From: Mansonella perstans
Lineage: Eukaryota; Nematoda; Chromadorea; Rhabditida; Onchocercidae
Direction: 5' to 3'
Length of the DNA stretch: 64,000 nucleotides
Assembly: GCA_037074765.1 (NCBI GenBank)
Contig: JBAMDO010000238.1
Location: 16,704 to 80,703, forward strand
The stretch's first letter is position 1. Each line of letters opens with the position of its first letter. The notes under the pieces were generated by a model, which ran no database searches, was not told the DNA's origin, and was given only the letters and a program-made list of their open reading frames with translations. The translations under genes and the position numbers were made by a program. This document shows, piece by piece, positions 25,317-38,536 of the stretch.

Positions 25317-28300
25317 CATATGTATAGGAGCGGGAAGCAACATCAAAAAATCATCTTATCATTATAGCCCAAACATTTTTTTATTATAGTGAATCATATG
25401 CATAATATAAACCTTATTTCAAACAGCTATAAAACAAAATTCCTATTAGTCATAGCATCGTAAATCGAAATAAAAAATTTTTTTTTATATAATAAAAATT
25501 AAAACTACATTAGAGCTATTTTCAGGAATGATAAGAAACTAGTAAATTTCAGGAAATTGATCAAATTACATCCAATTGTAAAAATAATTATTATGATAGT
25601 AATTCCTAATCGGTAGTATACGGACGATTAATACCTATTAATGATATACGAAAGTATGGTCCACGATAACGGCACAATTAGCAGAAAAGGGCGAGAATTA
25701 TCTTTTACTTTTTTTTTCGTATTTTTAAAGTTATATTATAAAAAAAAATTAAGCTTAAATATCACACTGATGAAAATCTATCAAAATATTCTTCCTCTTT
25801 TATAATACAATATTACACTTATGTTTAACTAATATGTCAAAAGTTCTGATTAAAATTTATTTTCAAATCAGCAAAAATTATTATTTTTGGAATTTCTGGT
25901 CCCTACTACAAACAAAACAGTCAAAATGATTTCTGGTCAAGAAAAAGGATCGTATATTATAAGAAAACAAGGAAAAATCATCAAAGGATATTATGCTTTA
26001 AATTTCATATCATCCCGTAAATAACAGTATAGTTAGGAATAAAAATTATTAAAATGAAGTAAAAAGTGCTATTGTCCTTACGATGATGTAAAAATAAGTT
26101 TGCATCTATATGTATCAAAAGTATATCAAAATCGAAAACGAGAATTTCAAAGCCAAGCAATTACTCTGTTAAGCTTTACTAAAAAGATAATGAAAAAAAA
26201 GTTTTTACTATGTTTCAATAAGTCTAAAAGGCTAATAGGGAAAATAAAAAGATTTAAAGAAATTGGAAATACAATTAACATTTTTGCAAAAATTAGCAAA
26301 CTGAATGACAAAAATGTCCAACCTCGTAGGAAGCAATTAACTACGTGCAATTAAACTTGAATTTAAGTGTGTAATTGAATATAAAATTTAAAAGTGCAAA
26401 AATTGTACGGTAAAATCAGTTAAGAAATAATAAAACGAATGATGAAGATGGTAAAAGTATTTTAAACTTAGGGGATGTAAAATACGAACAGTATGAAACA
26501 TCGACAATAAAAACGAAAGAGCAATACAGCAAACAATAGAATTTCATCACTTGTAGGAATTCAAATTGTGAATATCATTTTTCTTGCTTAACTTTTTCCT
26601 AGTTTTATGCAAATCTGCAAGTGTTTTAAACTGAAAAAAAACGGGATACTTAATCAAATAAATTTTTAGCAATTTTTAGCTGAAGCACGTCGAAATTTTA
26701 GCTTAAATTTAAACCTACAATATATATAAATATATCATTACAGTCTCGTACTGTATATCATTAAAAGTAATAGTGTAAAAAAGTGTAATAATTTACCGTA
26801 ATTTTGTTGCTATTGATGTACTTTGATAAGCAAGAAAATGTTTTTTGCAGTTTAAGTTGAAAAAAATCCTTCGTTTTTAATGTTTGAAGTACGAAGCATT
26901 TCTATGAAATTCATTTGGAGTGAAGAAGTATCTGTTTTCAGGTAATTTGTCAGCACAACAACAAATTAACTAACTGCAAAATGAAATTTATGAATAAAAG
27001 TAAGCTTATAATTAAATGGTTTCGCATGAAAAAAAGATGAAAAAATAGTGATATAAATGACGTACGTGAAGTTAGACAGTAATAGCATGAGAAGTAAGCA
27101 TTTATAATGTAAACTAATCAGTAACCGAGTAATAAGTGTTCGAAAATAAAGTGTTATATTTTGACTGACCGGATTTAAATTTGAAAATATTAAATTTATT
27201 TGAATAATTCACATTCAGTGGTCAATAAAATTATTTTAATAGAAGTATTCAGATAGTTAAAAAAGAAAAAATGTATAGACAAAATGAAAAAAAGACAGGA
27301 TTTTCTCAAATTTTTCAAACATGAAAAAGTTAAAAAAGGAAACGAATGCGAGTCACTGAGCGATTTATCAAAATTACAAATTCTCCTTTTGATAAATTTA
27401 ATCTCTTTGATCATCTTTTAATTAGTGCCTATTTGTAAATTTGCAAGTTTGATTTCTATAAAGTAAAATTAAACAAATTACTTACCGTATGTATTATTTC
27501 TTGTTTCACTCAACTAAGAAAAAGTCTAGATTGTTACAAAAGTTGGTAGAGCAATAACAGATCTTTTATTCCAAAAATATTCAAGTGATCGAAACTGGCA
27601 ATATGACGGATAAGTTTTTTTAGCAGTAACCAATTTAATTTTTTGATATACACAGCAAAGGTAAGTTCAGTTATAATATATTACTAGAAGATGGAAAATG
27701 GAAAGAAAAAAAAATGTGAAATTCAAAATGACCTGAAATACAATACGTTTTATTCTATCAAGGATTAAAAATTTACTGAAAAATTAACAAATAACATTTA
27801 GAAACAGTTCAACTGCTTTAACGATAACGGTAAGTCCCTAAATGACAACGCACCCGCGCTCCAGTCAATAATTTATAAGAAATTAATCAACAATTTATAG
27901 AAATTAAATGAATAAGTACAACTGATGAGATCTAAAAATAAGAAATAATAATAGTCGAAGCAAAAATAGATTAGTTAGTGTTGAAACTGTACTAAAACAC
28001 TCCAGCCTATAGTTTTTTTTATAGGGTATAACAGATATTTAAAATATAGCTTCATTTGTGAATAACTAATAGTTATGAACAGCATAGATAAAATTATTAA
28101 AACGGGAGTAATTTGATACAATTTATAAGTTTCAAATTCAACAAAAAACTTTCGTAAGAAATTTTACAAAGGACTAAAAGTTACATATAGATAGAATTTT
28201 TATTATGCCGAAATAATTTACCAAATTTGTATGAAGTTGGAATAAGTTATCTACGAAAACTTACAAAATATAATCAAGTTCATGCAATTAACATAACGTA

Positions 28301-28333
28301 TACTTCGAAGTCTCTGCATTCTTCTGAACTAAA
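23723..28333. other. Gene-free interval between elongase promoter and UNC-33 3' end
   Basis: Both neighbours are on the minus strand, so the left part is the elongase promoter and the right part the UNC-33 3' UTR. No coding similarity was found in 4.6 kb. A run of 30 A lies at 24073-24102, and TA/CATA microsatellite at about 25280-25325. A locally repeated AAGTTTTAAA-type motif occurs at about 24520-24605. Confidence 0.5.
23747..23749 (-). promoter_or_regulatory. Candidate trans-splice acceptor of elongase mRNA
   Basis: On the minus strand the sequence AAATTCAG precedes a 24-nt leader and the ATG at 23722, with no ATG between. This is the usual geometry of a nematode spliced-leader site. It could instead be the end of an intron following a non-coding exon. 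Confidence 0.4.
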
Positions 28334-31300
28334 TCACCAGAATCCCGCAGAACGTCCACCTGGTGGATTCAATACTTTTGTAGATGCGCGCATACCACGT
28401 GTTTCCTCCAGCGTTGCTGCATACAGTATCGAATTCATTATGTGATAAGCTCAATAAAGTACAAGCAAGTTCTAATGTTACGCAAATACGAAGTTTTCTA
28501 AAAAATGTTCGCAACTGGAATTTTTAATGGGAAAAAAAAAACATACCAGAATGAACTGGATCGAACTGTTGCTTTTGTAGGGTTTGCGTAGGAAATGGTC
28601 GGCTACTCTTACTCAAATTGTCTTTGTCTTTATGATATGCATGACTGCTATACGATATTGTGCTTTTATTCACGCCACCATTAAGTTGCATCTGAATTTT
28701 TTAATAATCTAGAATTTATACTACAAATACACATACTTACCATTATGATTTGTCAGTAAAATAATCGTAATTTTCTGAAACTGGGAACTTTCAGAAATCT
28801 GTGAATGGTATAAACTAACCTCTTCCACTTGTTTCAGCATACAGTAGAGATAAGGAGAATGAGATCCAAGCTCTACCAATTTACCTCGTCCTAAGTCAAA
28901 CTGAAAAGTTAATTAATTAATCAACTTGTTCCTGCACAATAACGAGAAAGAAAAATAAAACTCGAAACTTTTTCATCACAGGCAACTATTTCGCAACCCA
29001 GTGAGCGCATAATTAATTCAGGAACATCGCAGCTCTCTTTCTGCATACAATCAAACATAGAAAACTGAACAAACTAATTTCTGGAAATTCTTGAAGAGAT
29101 AAAACAAATCTCCCAGCAAGCGTAAACGCTTAAGGACATTTCGAGCTCTCCCACATAAGTTGTCTAAACAAAATTTCAAAAATTCTGACCTTTTCGTTGT
29201 TGTAAGCAATTCGTCCCCCACAAATGGTCATCACTGGTTTCCATTGAGTAGCCGAGACTTTAAACATCGATGGCTGACTTGGAGTGGATGTTTGATGCTT
29301 CATGGATGATTTCCACAAAACCAAATCCGCATCTGCTCCAACGCCAATTCTTCCCTAAATTTACACCTCACAAAAATTACTTATTTGCTGGTTTTTTCGT
29401 TTACTTTTCTTGCTGTACAAATTCAGATCTTCCAAACAAATAAGATTTTTTTGACATTTGTTAAATAACAACAACGCTTGACGTTTCAGTTTTTGCAAAT
29501 TTCAACAGAAGAAATTAAATAATTGGCTGAAAAAAAACCTTTTTGGGATAAAGATTAAACACTTTGGCAGCATTACTACTGGTAAGAGCAACGAAGCGCA
29601 TAGGATCGATTAGTCCCGACAAGACACCCTTGGCCCATAACATCGGCATTCTCTCTTCCACTGCGGATACATCATTGCGAGCAAAATTCTCCATGCTCGA
29701 ATCTTTCTTTTGCATTTTACAATGACCGGATATACAGATGCATAATGGCAAACTGAAATTGTTGGTCACTTATTTTAATTTGCATATTTAAGCAAATTTT
29801 TGCCTTTAGCAAAATACATGAAATACTGTAAGTTAAAAATTAAAGTTTTGCAAAATAGCCCAATAGTTTTTGATTGCGTTTTGACTTTTCTATTTTTTTT
29901 AAAGTTGAAACTAAAAAAGCAAGGTTAGTCACCTAGAAAGACAAGATATCACTGCAGAAGGTGATTCAACATGTCTCCATGGAATATGCAACGCTGAACT
30001 GCTGTTTCCATCATCCAACGCTGCCACGGGAATCTAAACATTCCGAATAATTATATAAATTATCGGTTTTACGAATTCTAAAACTATGTTGAATTATGAG
30101 TTTATTGAAATTTAAGAGGTAAAGAAATTTCCTTAATTTATAAATGTTAACCTCTGGTATAAGCATGTTACTACGTTGTCGCAGCAAAACCTCAGCAGCT
30201 CCTGAAGAAGACAGCGACATTATTGCAACTGGACAGTTCGTCAATTTGGAAAGTACTGAAATGCGGTTCACCATATCGGCTTCCAGCTGCAACAGAAATA
30301 GAGCATTTGATACAGTTAATTCTAACAAAGTTATCCGTACATTTTGAATTCTGATTAAAAAAACCAATATTTACAATGGCATATTTATTAATTAATTCAA
30401 GGATAATACATAATGTTTGGCATTCGAACTTCATATGTAATTGCATCCTTTTTTCTTCATATGTAATCACATCCTTTCATTCTGCCTAATATTCAAAAGT
30501 AATTTTGTGATCAGAATATAAAACATTATCAAGATGTGAAAGAAGAATAAGGATAATTGAAAGAATCAGCAACAGCTCTCCTATTAATAGTTAGTCTTTA
30601 ATATCATTTTTCGGAAATTCCGACAATCATGAATCATAAAATGTTGAAAGAAAAGCAGCAAACAGCATACCATTTCTGGTCTTGAAAGATGAAAACATTC
30701 CGCACCACTAATACCAGATGCACGCATTCGTTTTTCCAACAAAGCAATGATATCCTTATTTTCCGGAATTATACGAGCGTGAACCCGAAGACTTTGACAA
30801 TACTCAAAAATCTGTAATACGATGCAAGATAATAAAAGAAAAAGTATGAAGCAAGAATCTGGAAAATATCAACAAAAAAAGGATAGTAAATGCATATGGA
30901 AAAAAATAACCTCAAAAAGTTGTTCATCTTTTTGGATATCAATAATAAAACTGTTAATGCCTTTGTCATGTACCAGCGTATTCATTTCTTTTCTTATCAT
31001 ATCATTCCATTCCGAAATCATTACACTGAATGCAAAATTACAAAATGATTTTGACTGCGCAGTTTTGCATAAACGATCATATGCGTTTAGTAATGTTTCA
31101 TTTGGTTTTGATTGGACAACATTGATTATCTGAAAAAATAAATTAATTAATAAAAAAATAGGCAGGGAAAAGCATCAGTAATTTTTTTCAAATTTAATAA
31201 ATTTAAAAAAATTCGCATTTTTAAATTTCACTTAATGGAAAAAAAGGAAGAATAGAAACAATATTAATTATATTAAAGGACAAAATTATATTAATTAAAA

Positions 31301-32003
31301 GTATAATGAAGAAGGTAAGTTCTATAAGGTGAATTTAAATATATACTATCATTCATTGAATGAACTTGAATTTTCAACAACAAAATTTTTCTTAGCATGC
31401 TTAATTAATTAATGAAGGGAAAACAATGTACCGTAGCAATGCCACCAGCTAATGCAGCTTTTGAACCGGTTTCAAAGTCATCTACAGAACCTGGTAATGA
31501 GAATTCCGTATAAATTTCGATACCCGCTGGCATTAATATTTTATCGGTTCCATCGATAACCTGTGCTTCTTGCCGTTCTTCAATCTTGCTCGACAGTTCT
31601 CTTAATATTATTTACTTTCAGTGTTAGAAGCAGATATTACAACCAAAATTAGGACTACTAGTTATCAATTAGCTAATTGATTATTTTTATTCAGCTCAAA
31701 CTTTAAATTTGCCTTAATTGTGATAAAAATAATCGCTCATTCTAAAATATGATTGAGTCTAATTATCTAACTCAGTATTTCGAATTTAGCTGTGAAAATT
31801 TCTCAATTAGATAATGAAACTGGCTTAGAGTTTACCGAATGATGCCATCTTGGATGAGTACATCAGCAGTACTAATTGAATCATCGTTAATAATCTGTAC
31901 GCCTTTGATAAGTATAGTTTGAGATGTTCCACCACTTCCGGAATCCATTGATATTCCTGCTACCGCTGTTTCTGTTGTTGTTGTTGTTGTTGTTGTTGTT
32001 GTC

Positions 32004-32036
<33 letters not shown>

Positions 32037-33061
32037 GCTGCTCTTGCTGCTCTTACTACTCCTGCTACTCCTGCTACTCCTGTTACTCCTTCAATTGATG
32101 ATTTCATCGCATCCGCTGTCGCATTCATTGTCACCATCATCGACAGGCCTCCTTCGATGCCTCCGCCTTCTTTTGCTATATTACATGTTGGTGCAATATC
32201 ATTTGCCGCTGGGACTCCTATAGCCAATATTGGAAAGCCAATATTGCTCTCTATTACTTCATCATCTATGTGGCTTGCTTCATCCTCACCATTAACTGCA
32301 TTATTGAAATATTCTGGACCAGGCTCATGAGTTTGCTGACAGTTATAGCCTAAGCCCTTCCTGGCTAATCGTTTCATTTCTTCTCTCGACTTACCATTTC
32401 TTATTTGGCCTAGCTCCATCTCTTTCTCTTTCTCTTTTTCGCCCATCTCATTATCAATACAACGGTCATCATTCCTATTCCTTGAATTTTCCGCTTCAAG
32501 AAAATGCTCTGGCCCTGGCTCTCCCAAATGTCTCACATATCCTTTCACATGCTGACTTTTAGCCACTTCACCCGATCGATCAGCACCACTGTTAGCAATC
32601 TTAATAGATGGGAAACTGTTATCTTCTGCTCCTTCGTCATATGATTTTTTTTTGGATGGTGGTGGTTCATGTTGTTCTTCCATGAATTGAAAACATGCAT
32701 TTGGACCCGTAACTGGCTTCATCCCGAAAAATTCCAGCATTGCCGGCGAAACATCCAAACCTTTTCGGACCAAACGCTTCGATGATACAGCTGCAGTAGT
32801 AGTAGAAGTAGTTGTAGTAGTTGTTATTGTCGTTGTTGTGTTATCTTGTCTGATTGATTGTAGCGAAGTATTGCTTGCTTTACTTCTTGAACGTGGTGAA
32901 CGACTAACATTGGATGAAGCGGAAGTGGAGGAACGTGATGCTGTCCTATTCGGTGATTTCGATATTATAGGTTTCGATTTTTTAGTAAAAATATGTGATG
33001 TCGTTTTATCAGAAATGATATCATCGTTGTCACTGGTACCATTGCCTGCATCGCTTTTCAA
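28334..33061 (-). CDS. unc-33: UNC-33 / CRMP (dihydropyrimidinase-related) axon guidance protein; start uncertain
   Basis: Neuronal microtubule-associated protein for axon outgrowth and polarity; CRMPs are catalytically dead dihydropyrimidinases. Twelve minus-strand exons: 33061-31836, 31600-31432, 31129-30911, 30811-30671, 30286-30152, 30033-29933, 29752-29539, 29354-29190, 29040-28969, 28900-28820, 28691-28547, 28416-28334, all GT-AG and in phase, about 916 aa. The C-terminal half follows [23 protein letters not shown]-like [66 protein letters not shown] and the tail [10 protein letters not shown]. The HxH metal-ligand segment is replaced by IEIYTEF. The first exon encodes about 409 residues of Ser/Thr-rich sequence not found in vertebrate CRMPs. 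Its frame opens with TTG after an in-frame stop, and the first in-frame ATG is about 110 codons in, so an upstream coding exon (33062 onward) probably supplies the start. Confidence 0.9.
31973..32037 (-). repeat. GTT/GTC trinucleotide repeat encoding poly-threonine in UNC-33
   Basis: About 21 nearly perfect triplets on the plus strand, read as ACA/ACG codons on the coding minus strand. They give a run of about 24 Thr just before the CRMP homology region. Two GTC interruptions break the array. Probably length-polymorphic between individuals. Confidence 0.85.
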
Positions 33062-36000
33062 CTTTTTTTCACTATAGCAAACTTCAATCGGTGAATTGGG
33101 TGTTGACCGAATATGAAAGGTATATAAATGCCCCTTAAGGGGCGCTAAGAATGGAAAAATTTTGGCTGTGTCGTTTGGTCGCGCTCAACGACCAATTATA
33201 ATGATGAAATGTTGAAGTTTTCTTCATTCACCATATATTTCCCTGAGATTTCCAGTTTCCACACTTTGCGAATGATTGAAATAATGATCATACCATGCAA
33301 TCAGATTTTCTTACCAAGAAATCATAAATTATCCTTAACAAAAAAAGTACCATTAAATCTGTCATTTAAAAGCCTTAATTACGAATCAAAGGAGCCGCAG
33401 TTGTAAGTCGTCCTCTTCTCATTTTTTTTTCTGTATTTGAAAACTCATAAATTTCGAAGCAAGTATTATAAATGCAAAGAAATGCAAAAAAACGGGTAAT
33501 TCTAATATATATCACAAAAAAGCCTAAATTAGCATGACCAGACTAAATGAAGAGGCATAATTAAATTTAAAAGATAGAAAAATAGAAAATAAAAAATTCA
33601 GACAGATTGATGCAAAAATAGGAATGTCGATAAGCCCTTTGGCTGAACAAAATTGCTATGAATTTGCCGTCCCTTTTGTTGGTTACTGTTGGAAAAAGAA
33701 AAGGAAGGAATGATAAATATGCATAATTAAAATAACTAAATGAAGTATAATGGTAGAAAAGGTTGTTTAAGGATTTTTCTCTTTTTTCTCTTCCTAAAAA
33801 TCAAATTTTAGCAATTCAGCTATTAAAAAAAACCTTATATATATTATACTAGGGTGGAATAATTTTCAAGAATATTCATTTATAAAGTGAAAAGAAAATT
33901 CATCCGCTTTCCTTACCAGAAAATGAAACTATCATTTCCCATCTCTAATAAAAAAGAAAAGCAAAATAAAATGAACTTTTAAAATTATACTAACTTATAT
34001 AGGAAAGATGAAAGAAAAGATTAAAATTACGACAAATTAGCAAATTAGTGGATGAAAATATAGGATAAAATGATCAATAAAATTAGGACACATGTAATCT
34101 ATTTGTCATTTTATGTCACATTCAACTAGCTGCTATTGTGTAGCTTCTACATTATTTCTCTTTTTCTAATCATCCCAGTTTCAATCCTGTAATTCACTTG
34201 GTTATTTTCATTTCCATATATTCAATTTTCCTTTCATTCAAACAACTGACTCTAACTAAAAATAAAATTTTTCCTAAAAAAAAAAAGTTAAGATATGAAA
34301 AGAAATTTTTCTTTTTTTCCAACTGAAACTGAAAGGATTACAAAGAGAAAAAACATTAAATAACTTCTTTACTCATGAAATTTGTATTATTTATCCACTA
34401 TTTTGTTAAGTGAAAAAATGAAATAAAAATAAATTTAAACCTGTTGTTGCTGTTTTCAAATTTAAAAGCATTGTTTTCTTTTTTTTTTTTCCCAAGTGTA
34501 TAATTTGGATGTGGGAATTTTTTCCCAAAAATAAAAATTTGCAACTTTATCAAATTAGGTTATGAATGATTTGTTTTTAGTCCAATTAATAATGCTAAAA
34601 GAAATAACGAATTTACTTAATTTTATGTCAAATTTTTAGTAGCATCAATACACGCATATATTTCGAAAAAAAAAATCATTCAAATATTTAAAAGGAACCG
34701 GAAAAAAAAGCAAAAAGAAGAAAAGTTAATGAATGGTTAAAAGTTGTCAGATTCGGTAAATTTCTTATCATCTGATTTGTTGGTATGAAAATATTTGATC
34801 GAAAAATGTTTTGTCTAAAACTGTTCTAACACAATCATTTGACAACAAATGATTGTCACAAAAAAAAATAATTATTAGTAATAATTATTATTATTTCTTT
34901 TTATTTCATCCTGAATAAAAAAAAAATATATGTTTTTATTTGAAATCGATAAAAAAGGGAAACTGAACAATTGTTGCTACTAATTTGGTTGAACTATTTA
35001 AAAAGTAAATTCCTCTTATTGATTCCAAACAATAACAGCGACAGATGGAACAAATGATTGTCACTGAATTCATAAGTACCTCTTCGAACTGATACAACTA
35101 TCAGAAATACTTGGTAAATATGGAAAATGAAAAAAAGAAGCAAATATATTTGGAAGTTAAATATGAAAATACTAAACAAAAATTGGTGAGAAACGTAATT
35201 AAAATTTTTATATTTCAGGGGAAAAATAGAGGGGAAAAAAAATTGACAATAACAACAACAAAGATAAAATGATAAATTATTCGCTACTATCATTCCAATC
35301 AATGACATTTTTTACAAATTTTACAGTATAAAAAAAGAGTGCGGTAACGAGAAAAAAAATGAAAAATCATCAATTATAAAAAAAATAATTTTTGAATTTC
35401 ATTCAAATTTTTCAAATAAGTTCAAATTTAAGAAACAGAAAATAATTTTTTGTTAAATATCGATGTCTACTGAAAAAAAAAACATTGAAATTCCACAATT
35501 AATTTTTGGAGCAGAAATGTCTGCTATGCTATTCCTTTCTTTTTTTAGCTTTTCGTTTTCTCAATATCATTGGGTAATTTAGACGATGCAAAAGCAACTC
35601 AGGCTTACAAAAAAAATATTTTTGAGAAACGATTACTATCAGATAGCTTAATAATCAGTAAAAATTTCAAATTTCATTAAGCAAACTTGCTGACAAACTG
35701 TGAAGAGTTTGAAAGAATTGCAATCGTTCCACAAAAATATTTTTTGAAATTAAAATAAACGGTTGGTAGCTACGAATTTGAAAAGTTCAAAATTAATTTA
35801 GTTACCGTTAATTCACTATAAAAAATATAAAGGACCACAAAAAAAAAGAGAAAAAAACCTGTTCAATCATTTAAAAAAAAAAATTGAGAATAAAAAATTA
35901 TGTATGAAAGTAAAGAAAATTGATTTTACATAAAATGTATTCAAATGAAACTACGAAATAATGCCAAATGAATTCCCCGCAGAAGTGGTAGAATTAATGA

Positions 36001-38536
36001 AATTTGCACAATTAGTCATCGCTTTTATCAGCTGGATCGTTAACAATAACCACCTGCTATATCATTTATTGATACGTTATCAGCTAGTTATCAGCAAAAT
36101 TACGTAAAGTGAAACAAAATCAATTTCTCATAAAGTCGTCTACTATATTTTAAAAGCCAATTTTTCTTCATTATCATCTCATCCTCTCCCTCTCTCTCTC
36201 TTTGCTTCTCTTTCTTTCCTTCTTTTCCTCTTTTAATTCTAATCATTGAAAAAAAAAATTCCAAACTATTTTTCTGGATAGGTAAGCTTATTAATGATGT
36301 TAAAGGAAGAAATTGTTGAATGTTTTGGAAATTTAACAAAAAAAAGAAAATGCATAAAATTAGTAAAAAAAGCTAAAAGATATTAAAAGAGAGATAAGAG
36401 GGTAAATGGAAAAGATAGTAGAAGAAATAGAAAGTATATTGCTGATAAGAAGTGAGTTTTGAAATTTTGTTTTAAAATTAAAAGCATATGAGAAGAAGAA
36501 CTGAATAAACAAACGAGAAGATATTAAGTATAGAGAGAGAGAGGAAAAATAAGTGAAAGAGAGAGAGAGAAAGAAAGAGAGAGAGAGAGAGGGAGAGAAA
36601 CTAAAAGATATTGATATTTTTTGGAAAACTATGATGTTGAAAGGGAAAGAATTGAATTTAATGATATGAGAGAAATGAAGGAATTTTAAGAGTCTGAAAA
36701 TATCCGATACTACTATAGAATATTCCCAACAAAAAAAGGGAATTAACCAATCATAATTTTTTCTTTTATTCTCATCTCTCTCTCTCTCTCCTTTCCTTTT
36801 CTTTTCCTCCATTCTCTTTCCAACTCATAAAGATTATCAACAAAATTAAATAAAATGAGGGAGAAAAAAAAAAAAAAAAAAAAAAAAAAAGCATAAATTA
36901 ATACAAGAAAGAGAAAGAGAAAGAGGGAAAAAGTTGAATTAAGTGGAAAATCGAAAATAACATATTGACTTGTGGTATTATAAGTTGAATGGATCTCGAA
37001 TCAACTATTCCATTCTATCCTGAAATAAATTTTACAATGTTACCATAATCTAATGACTATAAGCAAAGCCATTTTAGCACACTAGCATTATGTATAATAA
37101 TAATCATTAAGCATTGAGCACTACGATTAGTAGTACATTAATTTTATAGCAATGAACATACATCAAGCAGACAACAAAAATCAATTAGCCAATGGTTACA
37201 TAATTAATAGGAGCACGTATATGGGACATTCCAAATAAATCAGCTCTTTTTAGGATGCTTAAATTTTATCATACATATCATATATGCATGCATGCACGTA
37301 ATGGATATATTATGTTATCCATAAATTTTGCACCAATGATAATAATGTTACTGTTCACACTTCACCACCATAAAATACTTAATAGTCTATAAAAGATCGC
37401 ATATGATAAAGTTTAGAATGAATAGAGGTGCTGCTACTATATTATTATTATTATTATGTGTTCTCGCTGAAAATTGCTTGCTTCCTGAATTTAAATTCGG
37501 AAAAAAATATCAGGATACTTTGCATTATCTATGAAGACATTAATGTCGTTAAAAAATTTCCAAAAAATATTGGGAAAAAAGTGTAAGGTTACTTTATGAA
37601 CTTTCATAAATTCTTTGTTATCAACAAAAATAAAATTTTATTGATGAAAAAAAAAAAAAAAAAAAAAAAAAAGAACATGTTAGAAAGCCTTTATATGCAG
37701 TAATTATAGGAAATATAATAAGATCACGATTCACGATAACCACTTGAGTGCCGATGCACTGACTTTAGATATAGAGAACCATGTAGCTATACACTTGAAA
37801 TGGATAGTAATAATGAGCATCATTAGGTAGTCAAAATTCATAAAATTTTAACAAAAAAACGAGCAAAAAAACTTTTATAATATTATATTAATCAAATGAG
37901 CATAAAATTTGATCACTAATTTCAACTCATTATCATTACAGAGCACATAAACAAACAACTGACAAAGGAATGAATATTGATTTTTGCTATTGTAAAACTA
38001 TAACCCATCCTAAAAACCTGTAATCCATCCTATGACCTATCCAATAGTTTTTGACCGGAATGATTATTCATGTTCTATTGATATTCTGCAACAGACTATG
38101 TTATACATTAACCCTTCAGAAGCAAATTACACCCGCATTCTCCGCAGAATACTAGCTTCAAATAAATCTTATTTCGAAGCGATCAGAACAAAAAAAGAAT
38201 CCATTTTTTGAAACTTAATATCTCTATCTAGCGAAAAGAGAAATTTTAGTCCCAAAGAGGTATGTTTCAATGCAAAGGAGAAAATGAAATGGAAAAAGAT
38301 ACAGCGACTTTCATTTCAGGGAGAAAAATTGCACGCACGCATGGCACAGCATCGAAACACTTATAAAAAATCATGGTTATAAAAGAAGTCGCCTCAATAT
38401 AAGCTAATTAATCAGCCAATTAATTCCGAATTTACCCAAGAAAACAAAATTTCAGCGACAGTATTTACACAAAAAAACATTTTCTCTCTTCACAATGAAA
38501 AGTATTTCGATATGAGAAGAAAGAAACATGTCTGTC
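33062..38536. other. Gene-free interval upstream of UNC-33, downstream of TSG101
   Basis: Both neighbours are on the minus strand. No family-recognisable exon was seen in 5.5 kb, but the missing first exon(s) and promoter of unc-33 should be here, so part may be intron. Contains A runs at about 36864-36890 and 37646-37672, GA/CT tracts at 36180-36800, and several ATTA-rich palindromic patches near 34870. Confidence 0.5.
36180..36890. repeat. Alternating CT-rich and GA-rich simple tracts
   Basis: A pyrimidine tract (CTCTCC/CTTT, about 36180-36235) is followed by a purine tract (GAGAGA/AAAGAA, about 36530-36600), another pyrimidine tract (about 36774-36810) and a purine plus poly(A) tract (about 36857-36930). 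The purine and pyrimidine blocks are complementary and could pair as long imperfect hairpins or form triplex DNA. Open frames across this region are low-complexity Ser/Phe or Lys/Glu and are not genes. Confidence 0.7.

Noticed and set aside
31924..32223. Plus-strand open frame rich in leucine
   Set aside because: Antisense reading of the Thr repeat in UNC-33 exon 1; pure low complexity.
36360..36812. 150-codon minus-strand open frame
   Set aside because: Made of GA/CT simple repeats (Ser/Phe/Leu, Lys/Glu runs); no domain and no splice context.
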